Assembly (NCBI GenBank): GCA_009801085.1
Contig: VNWV01000001.1
Location: 4,898,001-4,962,000 of the forward strand
Direction: 5' to 3'
Source of the DNA: Lasiodiplodia sp. COLG20
Taxonomy: Eukaryota; Ascomycota; Dothideomycetes; Botryosphaeriales; Botryosphaeriaceae
DNA: 64,000 nt
Positions 12,165 through 23,566 of the stretch are shown here, one piece after another. Position 1 is the first letter of the stretch; every line of letters begins with the position of its first letter. The notes beneath the pieces are model-generated. The model was given only the letters and a program-made list of their open reading frames with translations. It ran no database searches and had not been told where the DNA came from. The translations under genes were made by a program, and so were the position numbers.

Positions 12165-14476
12165 AAGAATTTCGGCGGCAAGCTCGACAATACCAGCAAA
12201 ATAAAATATTTAATTTGCGTCTGCAGCGGTTCTCACCCATTGTGCTGGGTTTTGACCTCGTTTCCATGGCCCCGTTACCGCCGCATCCGACTTGCGACAG
12301 ATCACTATCCCCATTGTTCTGCATCCGCTAAGCTATCGACAGGCAGATGTCTCACTTGCGGTTCTCTTCGTTTATTTTACGAGCTAACGCGAAGAGGTAC
12401 CATTCAAACTGTTCGATGACCGTTCCGTGCCGATTTTTGCTTTGATACTGAACGGCGCGAACTTGGCTACAGGACTCGCACGTAACTTGGCCAGCGGGAG
12501 GGCCGACACGAGGTGTGCCGCAAGACTCGATTGCGCCAGTGGCGAGGACGATTGCTGCGCGTCGTCGTAGGGCTTACGACTGGGTGTTTGGTGGTGGAGT
12601 AAGAGTGGCAGCCCACCCCTTCAGCCTTGTGCGCCCCTCGAGAGCAACTACTGCAACTGTGCAACCCCTTTCGGACCTCGCGCTCGGCATTTCTACCTTC
12701 TGTGCTACCCCGGCTGCCCTACGACAAGGGCGTGTGGAGGTCAGCACTTGCCAAAACAGGTACTTCCCCGCGACACGTCTGATAGAATGTCCAAGGGCGC
12801 GAAGCGGTGAGTTTGTGGTGTCCCAGATTGCACGCTTGCCGGGGAGGCTTCACAAGGTAGTCCCGTAGGGCGGCGATCGTTCACGTTGACCCCGATGGAG
12901 GTCGAGGCCAGGTCGAAGTTCCGGAAAAAGAGCCTCTTCCGCGGCTTAGTGCGGCCGCGTTGAGCGACGGGCGGCCTGTTTGGTCACGTCCCGCATCGCT
13001 TAAGCTGCATGATGCACGGCTGGCAACGGAGTTCCCACTCGCTTCCGCCACATGACAGCTACCCTCGCCGTTACAAGGGTCTGGTTTCCCGCGCTCACTG
13101 CAGCTATGCAGCCGCGCCGCCAATCAGGCATCCAAATTCTGGCTGCGGATGCTAATCAAGGCAATAGGTACAATCAAAGCGCGTGCCGCGCCTACATCAC
13201 CCTCTCAACCCAGGGTGTGATCGCCTCCGTCCCCTCTCGACCGGCGGCCAATGTGGTCGTGCGGGTGTATGAGGCACAGTACGGCTGCCTGGTGTTTGCA
13301 ATCAGATGTCAGGGCTTTTTGTTCACTCTTTCCAGCAGTTCCGACGTCGGTGGTTGTCCAGTGTCTGGGATGAGACAGAGGAATATCTGCTTTGGGGCCG
13401 AAGGTGCGGGCGTAGGGCTAGCCTCAGCGGCATGCATTGCGGCGAACAGAGCGGCGAGGCTTCGTATCAAGCCGCTGCAGCCGTTTGAAGTTGCTTCGGC
13501 ATGGCCAGGCAGAGCAGTTCCGCGCTTGCAGCGCAGCAATTTCTGTGCATCGCTGGCCCGGAGCGCTAAATCTCACCCTTCAGCCCTACCAGATAAAGCT
13601 CGTGCTGGGCCAGACGTCCTGCAGGCGTTTCTTCCTCCCGGCTGCCCTACGTCAGGCACATGGCTTTTAGTCATTGACGCTGACATTGACTAATGGCCCT
13701 CATGCGCTCATGGGCTGAGCCCTGGCCCGGACGAGCAGCCCAAGGGTATGCCGCTAAGTCCGGCCAGCCTTGAGCACGCTGATCTTGCTGCAAGGCTGAC
13801 GCTTGAGACCTGGGAGCATTCCACTGGAGCCGAAGGCTGCGTCCAGCCCTCATTCCCGCCTCTCTGTTCTCGATGAGCGGCCCGCAGCCGTCCTGTCCCG
13901 CTGGACCCAATCGCTGCGCCGGCTCGGCCATCGGACATCGGCTCAGTGCGACTTGCTTCCTCTGCCTCGCCAGCTCAGAGCATCACCACCCCCGGAAATG
14001 ACGCGAAAATCCCAAATGCGTGGCTTTGGTGCTTACCCGCCCTCTCCTTGCGCAGTTCGGGAGACCTTGTCCAGTAAACCTGCCCATGTCGTCGGCCTGG
14101 TTTAGCAAATAGCACGCGAGCGTGGAGCCGCTGCCCTACGACGTGCAGCATGCTTGAACCGTGTTTGCACTAATGCCATCAGCGATCTATAAGTCATCTT
14201 CCACTCCTTGAGCATCGCCATACACCTCTCTTCATCGCCAACCCTCTTACCACCCTGGACCTTTCCCTGCCGTGCGGTTCCGTCGAGGCTGGCGCCGAGC
14301 AGTCGTGCAGCCCCCGCATTTCCGCACCTCCTCTCAGCCCTACGAGCTTATTTACATACAGCTCCAGGGCTCCTTTGCCTCTCAGCTTGATCATTTCTGT
14401 GCTGCAGCCTTCATACTCCCTTTCTTCTCCTCCTCCCTCTCCCCAACCCTTGTCTTCTCCCTTTCCGCCTATTACC
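12165..14476. promoter_or_regulatory. Long region upstream of the bZIP gene with repeated GCCCTACG octamers
   Basis: 2.3 kb with no supportable gene. Seven copies of GCCCTACG, in either orientation, lie at 12566-12573(-), 12716-12723(+), 12864-12871(-), 13411-13418(-), 13644-13651(+), 14133-14140(+) and 14337-14344(+). I noticed only two others elsewhere in the window. Open frames at 12515-12868 and 13052-13693 have no recognisable protein. The part before the bZIP ATG (14180-14476) is pyrimidine-rich leader. Confidence 0.5.
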
Positions 14477-16099
14477 ATGGCACAGCAATTCGAATACTGG
14501 CATTCGCCACGAGACAGCTACCCGCAACATTCGCAGCCCACCTACTACGAGTACGCAACACCGGATCTTGCTAGCATACCCAGCCTCAGCGCCTCACCAG
14601 TACGTGCAACAGCCTCGTTCACTAATCCCCACCTCGTATCGCCCCAACCCTGGTCACATCTTCACGGCCCGCCCAGCCCCGCGACCACTCCCGTCGCTCT
14701 GATTCCCCGCATGCATATTCTACGTTCTCGTATGGCATGATCGGTGGCTTGGGCGCTCCCGCAAGAAGACAGTCGCAGCACATCACAACGCGTCCTCCCA
14801 GCCACTGACCCACCGCGAATCCAGACCTCAACGGCAACGTTTGACGCAGCTGGCACACCGACCCCTGTCCCGCAGCAGTCCCAGCAAATGCAGCACCACC
14901 AGACCCTCTCCTACCACCAGCACAATACTCAGGCCCAGCCGCCTCACGCATCAACCTATCACAGCGCATTTTCCTACGCCACCACCGGCCTTCCCGTCAC
15001 CCCGACCGAGTTTGGCTCGGCCGACGACGCTGCCGCAGCTATCACCGCTGCGGGACCGGCTGCGGGAGGTCTGCCTAGCCCTCCGTACGTGTGTTCCCCA
15101 CAGCAGAACCACACAGATTTGGGGGCATATGCCGCCGGTGCGCTCGAAACCGGCGTGAGCTCCGCCGCGACGACGACGACTTTCCCTTTGCAGATCGTGA
15201 ACGAGCAAGGCTTCGGACACGGGCGCATGCCACCGGCCAGGAGCGCCAGTAACGGAAGCACGTGGAGCGTTGGAAGCGGCAGCAGGAGTATCGGCGGTGG
15301 CAGCGGCAACGGGGGCGGCGGAGCAGCGGCAGCGAACGTCGAGAGGACGCATGTGACGAGCGGTGTAAGTGCAAACTCCCAGTTTGTAATCTATTTCCTA
15401 TCTATCCTTGAACCTTGCGCTGTGCAACAACGAAAGATACCGGTCAACGTGGGGTATTCTCCACGAATAAACGGTTTGCTTTCTTTTGCCCGCCGTTCGT
15501 CTCATCAAGCTGCGGGAATAAAGTACTGACGATCATTGGAAATAATGCAGCGTCGCCGTGCACAAAATCGTGCCGCTCAGCGGGCCTTCCGCGAGCGCAA
15601 GGAGAAGCATGCTAAAGATCTCGAGGCCCAGCTGGCCGTGCTGAGCGACAGGTACGGCAAGCTCGAGCAGTCGCACGCCGAACTCAACACGGCGTACGAG
15701 AGGCTCCGACGGACACTGGAGCTCTTGACGGCACCGACATCCTCGTCTTCGCCCTCTTGCTCCTCGGAGATGTCGCCGCCAGCCTCGTCAGGCGCTGGCG
15801 AGGATGCCGACGCTGACGGCGAGTTCGAGGCCGAGGGGTTCCTGATGGACGGTGTAGCCGGCAACGAGATGGTCGACGTCGAGGCGTTGACGAGGGGCTT
15901 GCGGCGGCGAGGCGAGTGGCTGGGAGATAACGGCCAGAAGGAGGTCGTGCGGCGGTTGGTGGAAATCTTGCATGCGCCACCGCCGCAGCCGCCGCCACCA
16001 CCATCACGTTCCTCGACCGTTGGCTTCGGAGTGAAGAAAGCACCCGTGGACGGGGACGACCACGCGGGTAGGAGGAGGGGTGTGAAGTGCGAGAGTTGA
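14477..16099 (+). CDS. bZIP transcription factor, Yap/AP-1-like
   Basis: Nuclear DNA-binding regulator. The 3' exon (15551-16099) encodes the bZIP: basic region AQNRAAQRAFRERKEKHAKD with the fungal Yap signature N-x2-AQ-x2-FR, then six heptad leucines (LEAQLAV, LSDRYGK, LEQSHAE, LNTAYER, LRRTLEL, L). An acidic/Pro-rich C-terminus follows. Intron 15365-15550 (gtaagt...gcag, phase 0) is well supported. The 5' half is uncertain. From ATG 14477 the frame stops at 14738, so at least one intron is needed: 14600-14676 (gtacgt, ctaat, cccag) gives a coding-looking stretch ending SYGMIGGLGAPARRQSQ, but then needs a second intron with a weak donor (about 14788-14849). A single intron 14600-14824 also keeps frame. 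The N-terminal half is Gln/His/Pro/Ala/Gly-rich. Confidence 0.85.
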
Positions 16100-18738
16100 G
16101 AGACCGAGAGAGAGAGATCACCGCATTTCCGATTCCACAGCGTTGAGAATCTCGCTTGGTATGTTGTGCACACTGTGTGGGTGGGAAAATTGCTCTTTCG
16201 ATGTTCTTGTTTTTTCACAAAGCGGGGAAATTATTAAGGCTTAAACCTTGGCTGAAGACCTGGTTCCTCTAATTCGGCCACATATACGTTTCGCTGAGCG
16301 GGGTGTTGGATGGCGTTGGATACCAATTCTCAACTGTCGTTGCTGCTTTTCCTTTCTTTTTTTTGTTTTTATCGTTTGTAAAGCGGGGCCCGTATTTGCG
16401 CAACGCTCATCAATATCGCATCATTTCCAGCATTCTTACCTGGCCTCTGTGGCACCGTCTTAGATGGCTCCTTTCAGTTCCATTCCCCGATCTGATGGAT
16501 ATCTGTGGATTATGCGCGTCGAGTCTATCAAGACGCGTAAGGCTTTTAAAGCGGAAGTGGTCGTTTTTAGATCACATGCATCCACTTAAAGACGGATGCT
16601 TAAGGGTATCATGTATAGGCATCTCCATTTCACAGCCTTGGGTAAACAAGCTTCGTCGAATGATGAAGACAGACGTGGCATAAAGAAATCTATGCTACTC
16701 ACGAGAGTTGAAACAGGTAGGGGCACCACCATGCTTTCCTTTTTCACAACAAATTATCCGGATAACGCTCGTGATCGCGTGCCACACGCAAGAGCTGACT
16801 TAGTGCGCAGAACCCCTGAGAAGCTGCAGCGCAAGACTTCCTGCAGCTTGCGTTTTTGCGGGGTCATGCTGGGCGTACAAGAGAACTGCACGGCGTACGA
16901 TAGTCACGCCATCGCCAGGTGCCGAAAGGACCTTCCCGATTCCCCCATCAAAACCCTGAAACTGATATACGTTGTTCTCACTTGAGCTTTTGAAGAGTGG
17001 ACGATGATCTCCAGATTCATACGCATAGTTTGCACTTGGCGGCCCTGAATTTTGCCCCGGGATTTCTTTTTTCTCCTTTGGTGGTGTTTGTGCTGCATTC
17101 GCTGCATGAAGTCTGCGCTCACACCCAACAGAGACGACTATAACTTTAAGAAACAGTAATCAGCTATGAATGGCGATGATTGAGATTTATAAACAACATC
17201 GCCAGGATCTAGATCTAGCCGTCTACATCTAAACGTACAAGAAGGCGCAAGTCTGCTTATCCATATTGTATTACAGAATGTGCATGCTCCAGTACAGAGA
17301 TATAGCCCTATCAACATAATTAGCAAAATTCCCAGAGGGCTGGCTGGGCGGGCAGAGCTAACAGAGCTAATAGAGCTGGCGATACTGGAAGCAAGGGTTA
17401 TTTGCAGGAACGGAGCTCCCGCCCCTTCAGCGCCGGCAGCTCTACCGGCAACCTGAGTTGCTATTAACCGTATACGTCTAAGTCAAACTGCTTTAAGCTA
17501 AACCTTAATTTATACGTAGGGGATTTTATTGGTGACTGTAACAAGACTCGGTCACTTACGTTGAAGACATGCTTAATGTCAAGCACAAGGATCCTGAATG
17601 GTGAGGAGCTCTACGGAATACCCATACACCGTTGTTCTAAAAGTGAGTACTAATGGTTCGTACTGGTGACGATATTCCGCATACGTTCCTTTAGCAGGCC
17701 ATAACTCCCAGTAATGAACTAAAAGTGAGCGTCATTCGTATCACCTACTACAGCGTGTGGTTGAAGGACCTAGTAGAAGAGGCCTGTACACTCATACTAG
17801 AGAATGACCCTGTTTATGGAGTCTCCATCTATCTTTCAGGAAGTTTCGATCAATCAAGCGGGGTGAGAATAATGAAAGAAGACTCACTGCGGGCGCCAGC
17901 AACCCAGAGGACTGGTCGCAATCCTACAAAAGCATCGTCTCCAATGATAACCGCATCTCCCAGCTTGAAGAACGAACTCTCCGCGTGGGGTCCACAATGA
18001 ATGAAATAAGCCTTCAATATCAACCTATCAGCCGTCTTGCGATTAAACTCGACCTCTCTCAGGAAGAAGTGATAGTGCACTTAGTGGATACAAGTAAATG
18101 TCTGATGCCAGATATCAATGAGCGGAAAAGTATGACCAATAATGCGCTTTGTCGAGGGTGCTGCGATCCGACGTGGCTGTCTGGAACGCCCGCCCGTGTT
18201 CGCAAGGAGCTGAAGTGACCAGATAAGCAACAATAACCATGATCCTTTCACAAATCTGCAGAAGGATTGGTTATTTGGATGCCAATGCGGCGTATTTCAT
18301 TTTTGTAGTGCTATTCCAAATGATTTCCTGGAATGACGGAGGTTGATATGACGTGCGGTCGCCACACTGACTCGGATGTCTATCACCACACGTGATCAGA
18401 ACATCTCTCCTTCGTAGTTTATCTGGATACCTTGACGTCTTTCCGACGAGATATTCATCGTTCTCTCATGAAATACTACTTTCGGAGGTTCTGCGTACGC
18501 AGGGGAAAGCATTGCACCACGTGATCTGCTAGACTAGACCCATGACCGATAAGTAATGAGGCGCAAGCTGAACTTCATGAAGCCGTGAACAACTCTCATA
18601 GATAAGCGTCTGGCTGGCTGCCGCCTGACAAGAGTTATCATGCGAAGAGTTGTTGACAATACTTGGTCAAACATCGGTCAAACCACGACATCACCTCGAC
18701 TTTTACACTGCTTTCGCACTCTCAGTTAGCGCGATACC
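16100..18738. other. Gene-poor 2.6 kb region
   Basis: Mostly AT-rich DNA without a supportable gene. A 9-base unit (agagctaac-type) is repeated three times at 17354-17380. A minus-strand open stretch at 17850-18080 reads like decayed protein (see findings). The last few hundred bases are the promoter of the 18.7 kb gene. Confidence 0.5.
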
Positions 18739-20850
18739 ATGGCTCTGGTTCCGAGCTCTGTAGAGCCCGCCTTCCCCCAACAGGGGGCCTTAGACTGGGT
18801 GGCCCTCTCAAACATATCCTTCAGCGCATCACTCGCAATTCTTGGACGCCTGTCGGGAGCCGGACTGGAGCCGCTCACCGTCGCCATAGCTCAAGCAATA
18901 AGCAGCAAGCTCCCAATTGGTATCCACGGCGAACGGAGGCTCGATGAGGCCATGAAATCCTTCCGGTATAGCGGTAGCTTCGGCCAAGTTGTATGGTTCG
19001 GAGTCGGAGTCCGGCACATTCTTCAAACTCTCGTCCAGACGTCTCAAGGATCATCGAGTGTGGCGCTCGCTGCCGCACTGTCCGAAGGCTTCACCAATCA
19101 TGTCGCAGCCTCGGTGCTTTATGAGCTCTCGAAATGCCACGGTAGCCCCTCAGAACTGACACCATCTTTCGCCCAGTGGGAGAGGTATGCCCAGGTCTGT
19201 TCTGGCATCTTCAAAACCTCGGGGCTCGGCCGCAAAATTACCCAACTGGCAAGGAATCTCGGTTTCGTCGATCGGAACAATCCCGCTCACTGGCGGGCCA
19301 GCGATCCCAAGGATATCGCCAAGTTCTTGTACAAAGTGTCCGACATTTTGACCGGAAACATGTGCGCGATGACAGTCACCGGTGGCGCGACCTGTACCTG
19401 GGCTTTGGCGTTCTGTGATTACATACTTGGCTTGCGGGTGCAACTGCTCAAGGTCTCGGCAGACACTTCGGAAGTGATCTTCCAGAACTACGATTCAGCA
19501 GTGCATCAGTACCAGATCAGTTTCGTCGTACCTTCAAATCCGACTGGGTCTGAGCTTGCCCAGGCCAGCGGAACATACTCACTTCTTCCCGCCGAGCAGA
19601 AGCTCATTCACCGCCAACAACACTCGCATTATTCGAGGAACTCCCTTGATCGGTCCATATCACAAGATGCGGTTCTTAGAGACTATTTTGGTCTTGATAC
19701 TTTGAAGAAGATTCACGACGTATCAGAGGACTTCTCGGAGCTGCTCGGTGTTTTCACCGTCTTGTACCACGTGTCGCCTAGGTCAAGATTCCACCGGCGG
19801 TATGCAAGTGCCACGGACCTCCTGTATCATCTCTCTGGATCTTTACCGGAGACAGAGACATGGGTTTCAGTTGCTCAGGGAAGCATTGAGTTCATTTTCG
19901 AAAGCTGGGCTGTCCAGCACGGCGAGACCTGGGAGACTTCGCTGCAGAACAACCTGGATTCTTCTCAGAGTGGAGCCGGCGGGGAAGAAGAACAGGCCTT
20001 TGTCGACAGCAGCTTCGGCGGCCTTTACAACGAAATCTTGCAACGGATATCGATACGAGCAGGCACCGATATTGCGGACGACTGCTGCACTGTCCTGTTG
20101 CTTACGGGGATTCTCTGTGATGTTGTTCTTGATGACCCACTCGAGCTGAGGCGATTCGGGCTGGGTCGCATCTTCGCTGCAATTCAGGCGTACCGGGAGA
20201 CCAGACACCAATTCGCTCTTTATGACTCGGACTTCATCAGTGGACTTCCCTCCGCGCGACTTTTGAAGCAATGTCTGTGGCTCTACACTGGAGATTCCAT
20301 TAGCAATGACGACAACCTTGGCCCGTCATTGGCTCCCTACAGAGCTGATATGAGCAACTTATGGGATCATAGCGCCGCTAGCTCGGGCGGCATTTATTGT
20401 TTCATGGGTTATCTCATGGAGCCTTTCCAGTCGCACAGCACCGCTTGCAAAGTGCATGTCGGCCGTGGATCGATTGAGTTCAAGGACCGATTGGCGCCGA
20501 CCATACTCGATCGGGATGCGGGGGAGAAAAATCCGTACAGTGCCAGTATATCAAGCAGCTTCCCGAGAAGAATGAAGGCCGAAGCGATGGTGGAAGATAG
20601 TATGGTCCTGAGGCTATGGTTTGAGCAATGGGATGAGGATGGCGGGGATCAGAGACAGGCTGTGGTTCTAGGTGAAGCACTGCAGGCCGGGTGGTACGGG
20701 TCTAAAGGATTCTGGCGGGGTCCTTGTGGGACGTTGGAGGATCCAGACAACCTGGATCAGCAGCGACGTGTGCAGTGGATGAGTTCATATGGACCCCTTG
20801 AGACCGGAGAGCGGCCGCTGACACTGATACAAAGACACAGATCGCATTGA
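18739..20850 (+). CDS. Conserved-looking fungal protein of unknown function, 703 residues
   Basis: Intronless, with a good start context (taccatgg). I do not recognise a catalytic domain. The N-terminal 180 residues are hydrophobic/amphipathic, with possible membrane-associated helices (SFSASLAILGRLSGAG, VVWFGVGVRHILQTL, VALAAALSEGF), followed by a mixed globular part containing SFAQWERYAQVCSG and a Cys/Trp stretch at about residues 210-235 (MCAMTVTGGATCTWALAFCD). The C-terminal part has no repeats or low complexity, so it is a folded protein rather than a chance frame. Its overall style matches lineage-expanded hypothetical proteins of Pezizomycotina. It is flanked by gene-poor DNA on both sides; no function is proposed. 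Confidence 0.8.
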   Translation: MALVPSSVEPAFPQQGALDWVALSNISFSASLAILGRLSGAGLEPLTVAIAQAISSKLPIGIHGERRLDEAMKSFRYSGSFGQVVWFGVGVRHILQTLVQTSQGSSSVALAAALSEGFTNHVAASVLYELSKCHGSPSELTPSFAQWERYAQVCSGIFKTSGLGRKITQLARNLGFVDRNNPAHWRASDPKDIAKFLYKVSDILTGNMCAMTVTGGATCTWALAFCDYILGLRVQLLKVSADTSEVIFQNYDSAVHQYQISFVVPSNPTGSELAQASGTYSLLPAEQKLIHRQQHSHYSRNSLDRSISQDAVLRDYFGLDTLKKIHDVSEDFSELLGVFTVLYHVSPRSRFHRRYASATDLLYHLSGSLPETETWVSVAQGSIEFIFESWAVQHGETWETSLQNNLDSSQSGAGGEEEQAFVDSSFGGLYNEILQRISIRAGTDIADDCCTVLLLTGILCDVVLDDPLELRRFGLGRIFAAIQAYRETRHQFALYDSDFISGLPSARLLKQCLWLYTGDSISNDDNLGPSLAPYRADMSNLWDHSAASSGGIYCFMGYLMEPFQSHSTACKVHVGRGSIEFKDRLAPTILDRDAGEKNPYSASISSSFPRRMKAEAMVEDSMVLRLWFEQWDEDGGDQRQAVVLGEALQAGWYGSKGFWRGPCGTLEDPDNLDQQRRVQWMSSYGPLETGERPLTLIQRHRSH

Positions 20851-22066
20851 TTCGATATGGCAACGTGTTTGCTCAGTCAAAGCACGCAGTCGCATGGACC
20901 TTCTCGCTTTTTTTTCTTAGCGTCAACGAACATTCCTTCCTGTCACCAGCGCTTCATTATCTCTTGGCTTTGGGGAATGAAGGGGCATACTCATGGATTC
21001 TTTCACGCCGGTGCGCGTATAACGTGCCACGTATAGCACATGGATGAACTTTCCAAGATTTCACCATCTCGATTGAATTGCAATTGGTTGTCCAGACCCT
21101 GGAAATGCACAGGATAGCAGTGTGACTCTTGCAGGCCTCGGGCAATGTCTTGAATGCAGTGGTCGAAGCAGAAACCTTTCCCACACATGAACACGCAGGT
21201 TCCGACATTTCCCGGGCACCAAAACGGGCCCATTAAGCAAGCACCCCTATACAACTGGCAACCCCACAGCGTTGCACGACCCTCAGCATGGCCAAAGAAA
21301 GCCTAAAAAGTGGGCTTGACAGCGACGAAGTCGTGGGGTTGCATCATTGGCCGGCGAAAGAGAAGTACGACGCGGGCGCTCTCTTCGCAGAGTGTCAGCT
21401 TTAATTATCACACACCACCGGCATTCACCGTGCCTGAAAGGGGTGGTCAGCTCGGCCGCAGGGGGCCGATAAGGCTGCAGCCGCAAAACTTGTTGCCGGA
21501 CGCAGCACGCGCCCTTCCCCGCTTCCCTGGCAACGTCACCCGCTGCGTATTCTCCACACAAACAGTGTCCTTGTGGACCGTGGCGGCGCTCTGTCAATGC
21601 CTCAACAAGAAAGCCACAGCGGCGGTGCGCGCGCCGTGCCTGGCACCCAGCCAATAAATACTTGGCTGCCGTGTGACACGAAGAGGACGAGGGGGGTCAT
21701 CCGCCTGCCAATGGCGCCACTACGCCCCTCCTCGTGATTCGCATCACAAACCTACAAGTCCCAACATGCGGCGTTTAGTCAGGGGACGGCCGGCGACGCA
21801 GCCGGTGCATGCGCGATAAAAATGGGCGGAGAGCTTGTCGAAATGCGGAATTTATTGAGTATCATCAGCGATCTCTGATCTGATCACTGATCCCCTTGCC
21901 TTGCAACCACGCGTCTCTCCCCATCCTCTTGCCATCCTTCTTAACAACAGACCCTTCGCCCCGTCCCCGGTTTCTGCCTGTTCCCTTGCTCCTGTATCGC
22001 CGCAAGTTTAATCCGTCCTCCCATCACTCCGCACAACAGGAACCCGGCGCTGTCCTCGCTCGCGTG
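20851..22066. other. Intergenic, promoter of the small orphan gene
   Basis: No recognisable gene. Contains an AT-box-like ccaataaata at about 21650 and a C/T-rich stretch at 21895-21960 just upstream of the small reading frame, suggesting a transcribed leader. Confidence 0.45.
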
Positions 22067-22297
22067 ATGCCGTCCATCCACGTCATCAAGTCCTCGGCCG
22101 CGAACATGCCCAAGGACAAGCTGAGCCAGCCCAAGGAAACCTTCTCTGTCTTCAATGACGGCGACTCGGACGACCTGCTCGAGGACGTGAAAAGAGAGAA
22201 GAAGACTAAACGGAGTAATCTCAATCACGCCACGGACGCTTCCACTTCATCCGCTACGCGAACAGCTGCTTTCGAAATCGCCACAAAACGCAACTAG
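22067..22297 (+). CDS. Small protein, 76 residues, unknown
   Basis: Short intronless frame starting MPSIHVIKSSAANMPKDKL, then an acidic patch (NDGDSDDLLEDVKREKK) and a Ser/Thr-rich basic end (KRSNLNHATDASTSSATR). Hydrophilic, no signal peptide, probably disordered. Supporting points are the pyrimidine-rich leader upstream and the biased, charged composition. Against it are the short length and lack of any family I know. The frame is open upstream to 21896 but those residues look like leader. The gene could also have an unseen downstream exon. Confidence 0.45.
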   Translation: MPSIHVIKSSAANMPKDKLSQPKETFSVFNDGDSDDLLEDVKREKKTKRSNLNHATDASTSSATRTAAFEIATKRN

Positions 22298-23566
22298 TCG
22301 CCCGGGCACAATAGGTGGAAAGAGGGTGCAAGGAAGAGAAAAGAATCAAGGGGTGGACAATCTACCGGGCTCAACAGAACAGCAGACCCAAAGGGAGGCA
22401 GGACCTTCTCGTTTCCCCCGGCGCCCTTTGTCGTCTGTCTTATTTTCCGATGGTCAATATCTCTGGAGCTGGTTTTCTTCGGAGCAAGCGTGTTTTCATT
22501 GCGTGGAGATGGAATGGCGGGCCGATATGCCAATACGTGGCTGCGGCGATGCTGTGAAATGCAAGGTTGTGCATCCTTGAGGACTGCCCTCAAGGTATTC
22601 TAGAGGCATCTTATGTAAGTCTGCAGCAGCGAGAATCCGTGTGCTGCTTCACATTTTGCTGAGCCTGGATTAGTACAACAACTTTCTATCCGCTCCCCGC
22701 TATACAATACCCCATTACGTCATTCAGCTCGTGTCGATGGTTCGTGTAATATTGGGTGTTCTGGACGAGTTCAACCATAGACTTTGCTTTAATAATTTGC
22801 TCACTCCTTGTATTTCTTTGTATAATCAATCCTCCTTCTCGTTCCTTTACTAGCCAAACATGGCATGAAAACCAAAAATGATGTTGAAGTGTGGTCTCCT
22901 AAAAATTAATGAACATAGCATCGAAGCACGCACGAATCGACTTGTACTCTATCTGCTCTAGTAACCGTATGAAAACCCTATCCCAACATCTCTGAGACGA
23001 GAGGATATACACAGGCAGAAAGCTTACTGACAGTCTACTTGAGATCAACCTATCAAGAGCCAATTCCCTAGCATATCATTATTGCCGTACTTCTGAGAGG
23101 TTCAATTGATTCATCCCTAGATGCACCACGAACTAGCCCTTATTTCAAATGAAATTTTTTATACACTAGGTCCGTCACTAGCTACTCTAGAAGACGGAGG
23201 TATCCACTCCTTAGCACCGCTTCAACCGGCCAACCGACTAACCATACCGTACTCGTCAAAACGCAACGCAACGAATTCTTTTTTCCTATTCATACGCACC
23301 CCGAAATAAATTCTGGTAAATTATCACGGTGCTACCCATCATTCACACCAAAGGATTTGGATCAGACAGTATGTCTCGCATTCGCATCTCCAGCTATAAA
23401 AAGTAAGAGAAATTTGAGTATTTGAACATCCAGCCCCTGCAAGCAAGCAAACACCACAGGGTAAAAAGAACAAATGGGAATTGAAAAGAACCTCCCTCCG
23501 CTAGCCCATTCTAATCCCAGTCCAACCAAACCATTCCACTCCGTCAAATCCCGTCAAACCACCAAT
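22298..23566. other. Intergenic between convergent transcripts, no gene seen
   Basis: AT-rich in its second half (22640-23400). Open frames at 22294-22593 on both strands have no recognisable content. Confidence 0.5.

Noticed and set aside
12515..13693. 117- and 213-residue open frames upstream of the bZIP gene
   Set aside because: Composition is random-looking, with no signal, domain or splice context; the region is better explained as regulatory DNA.
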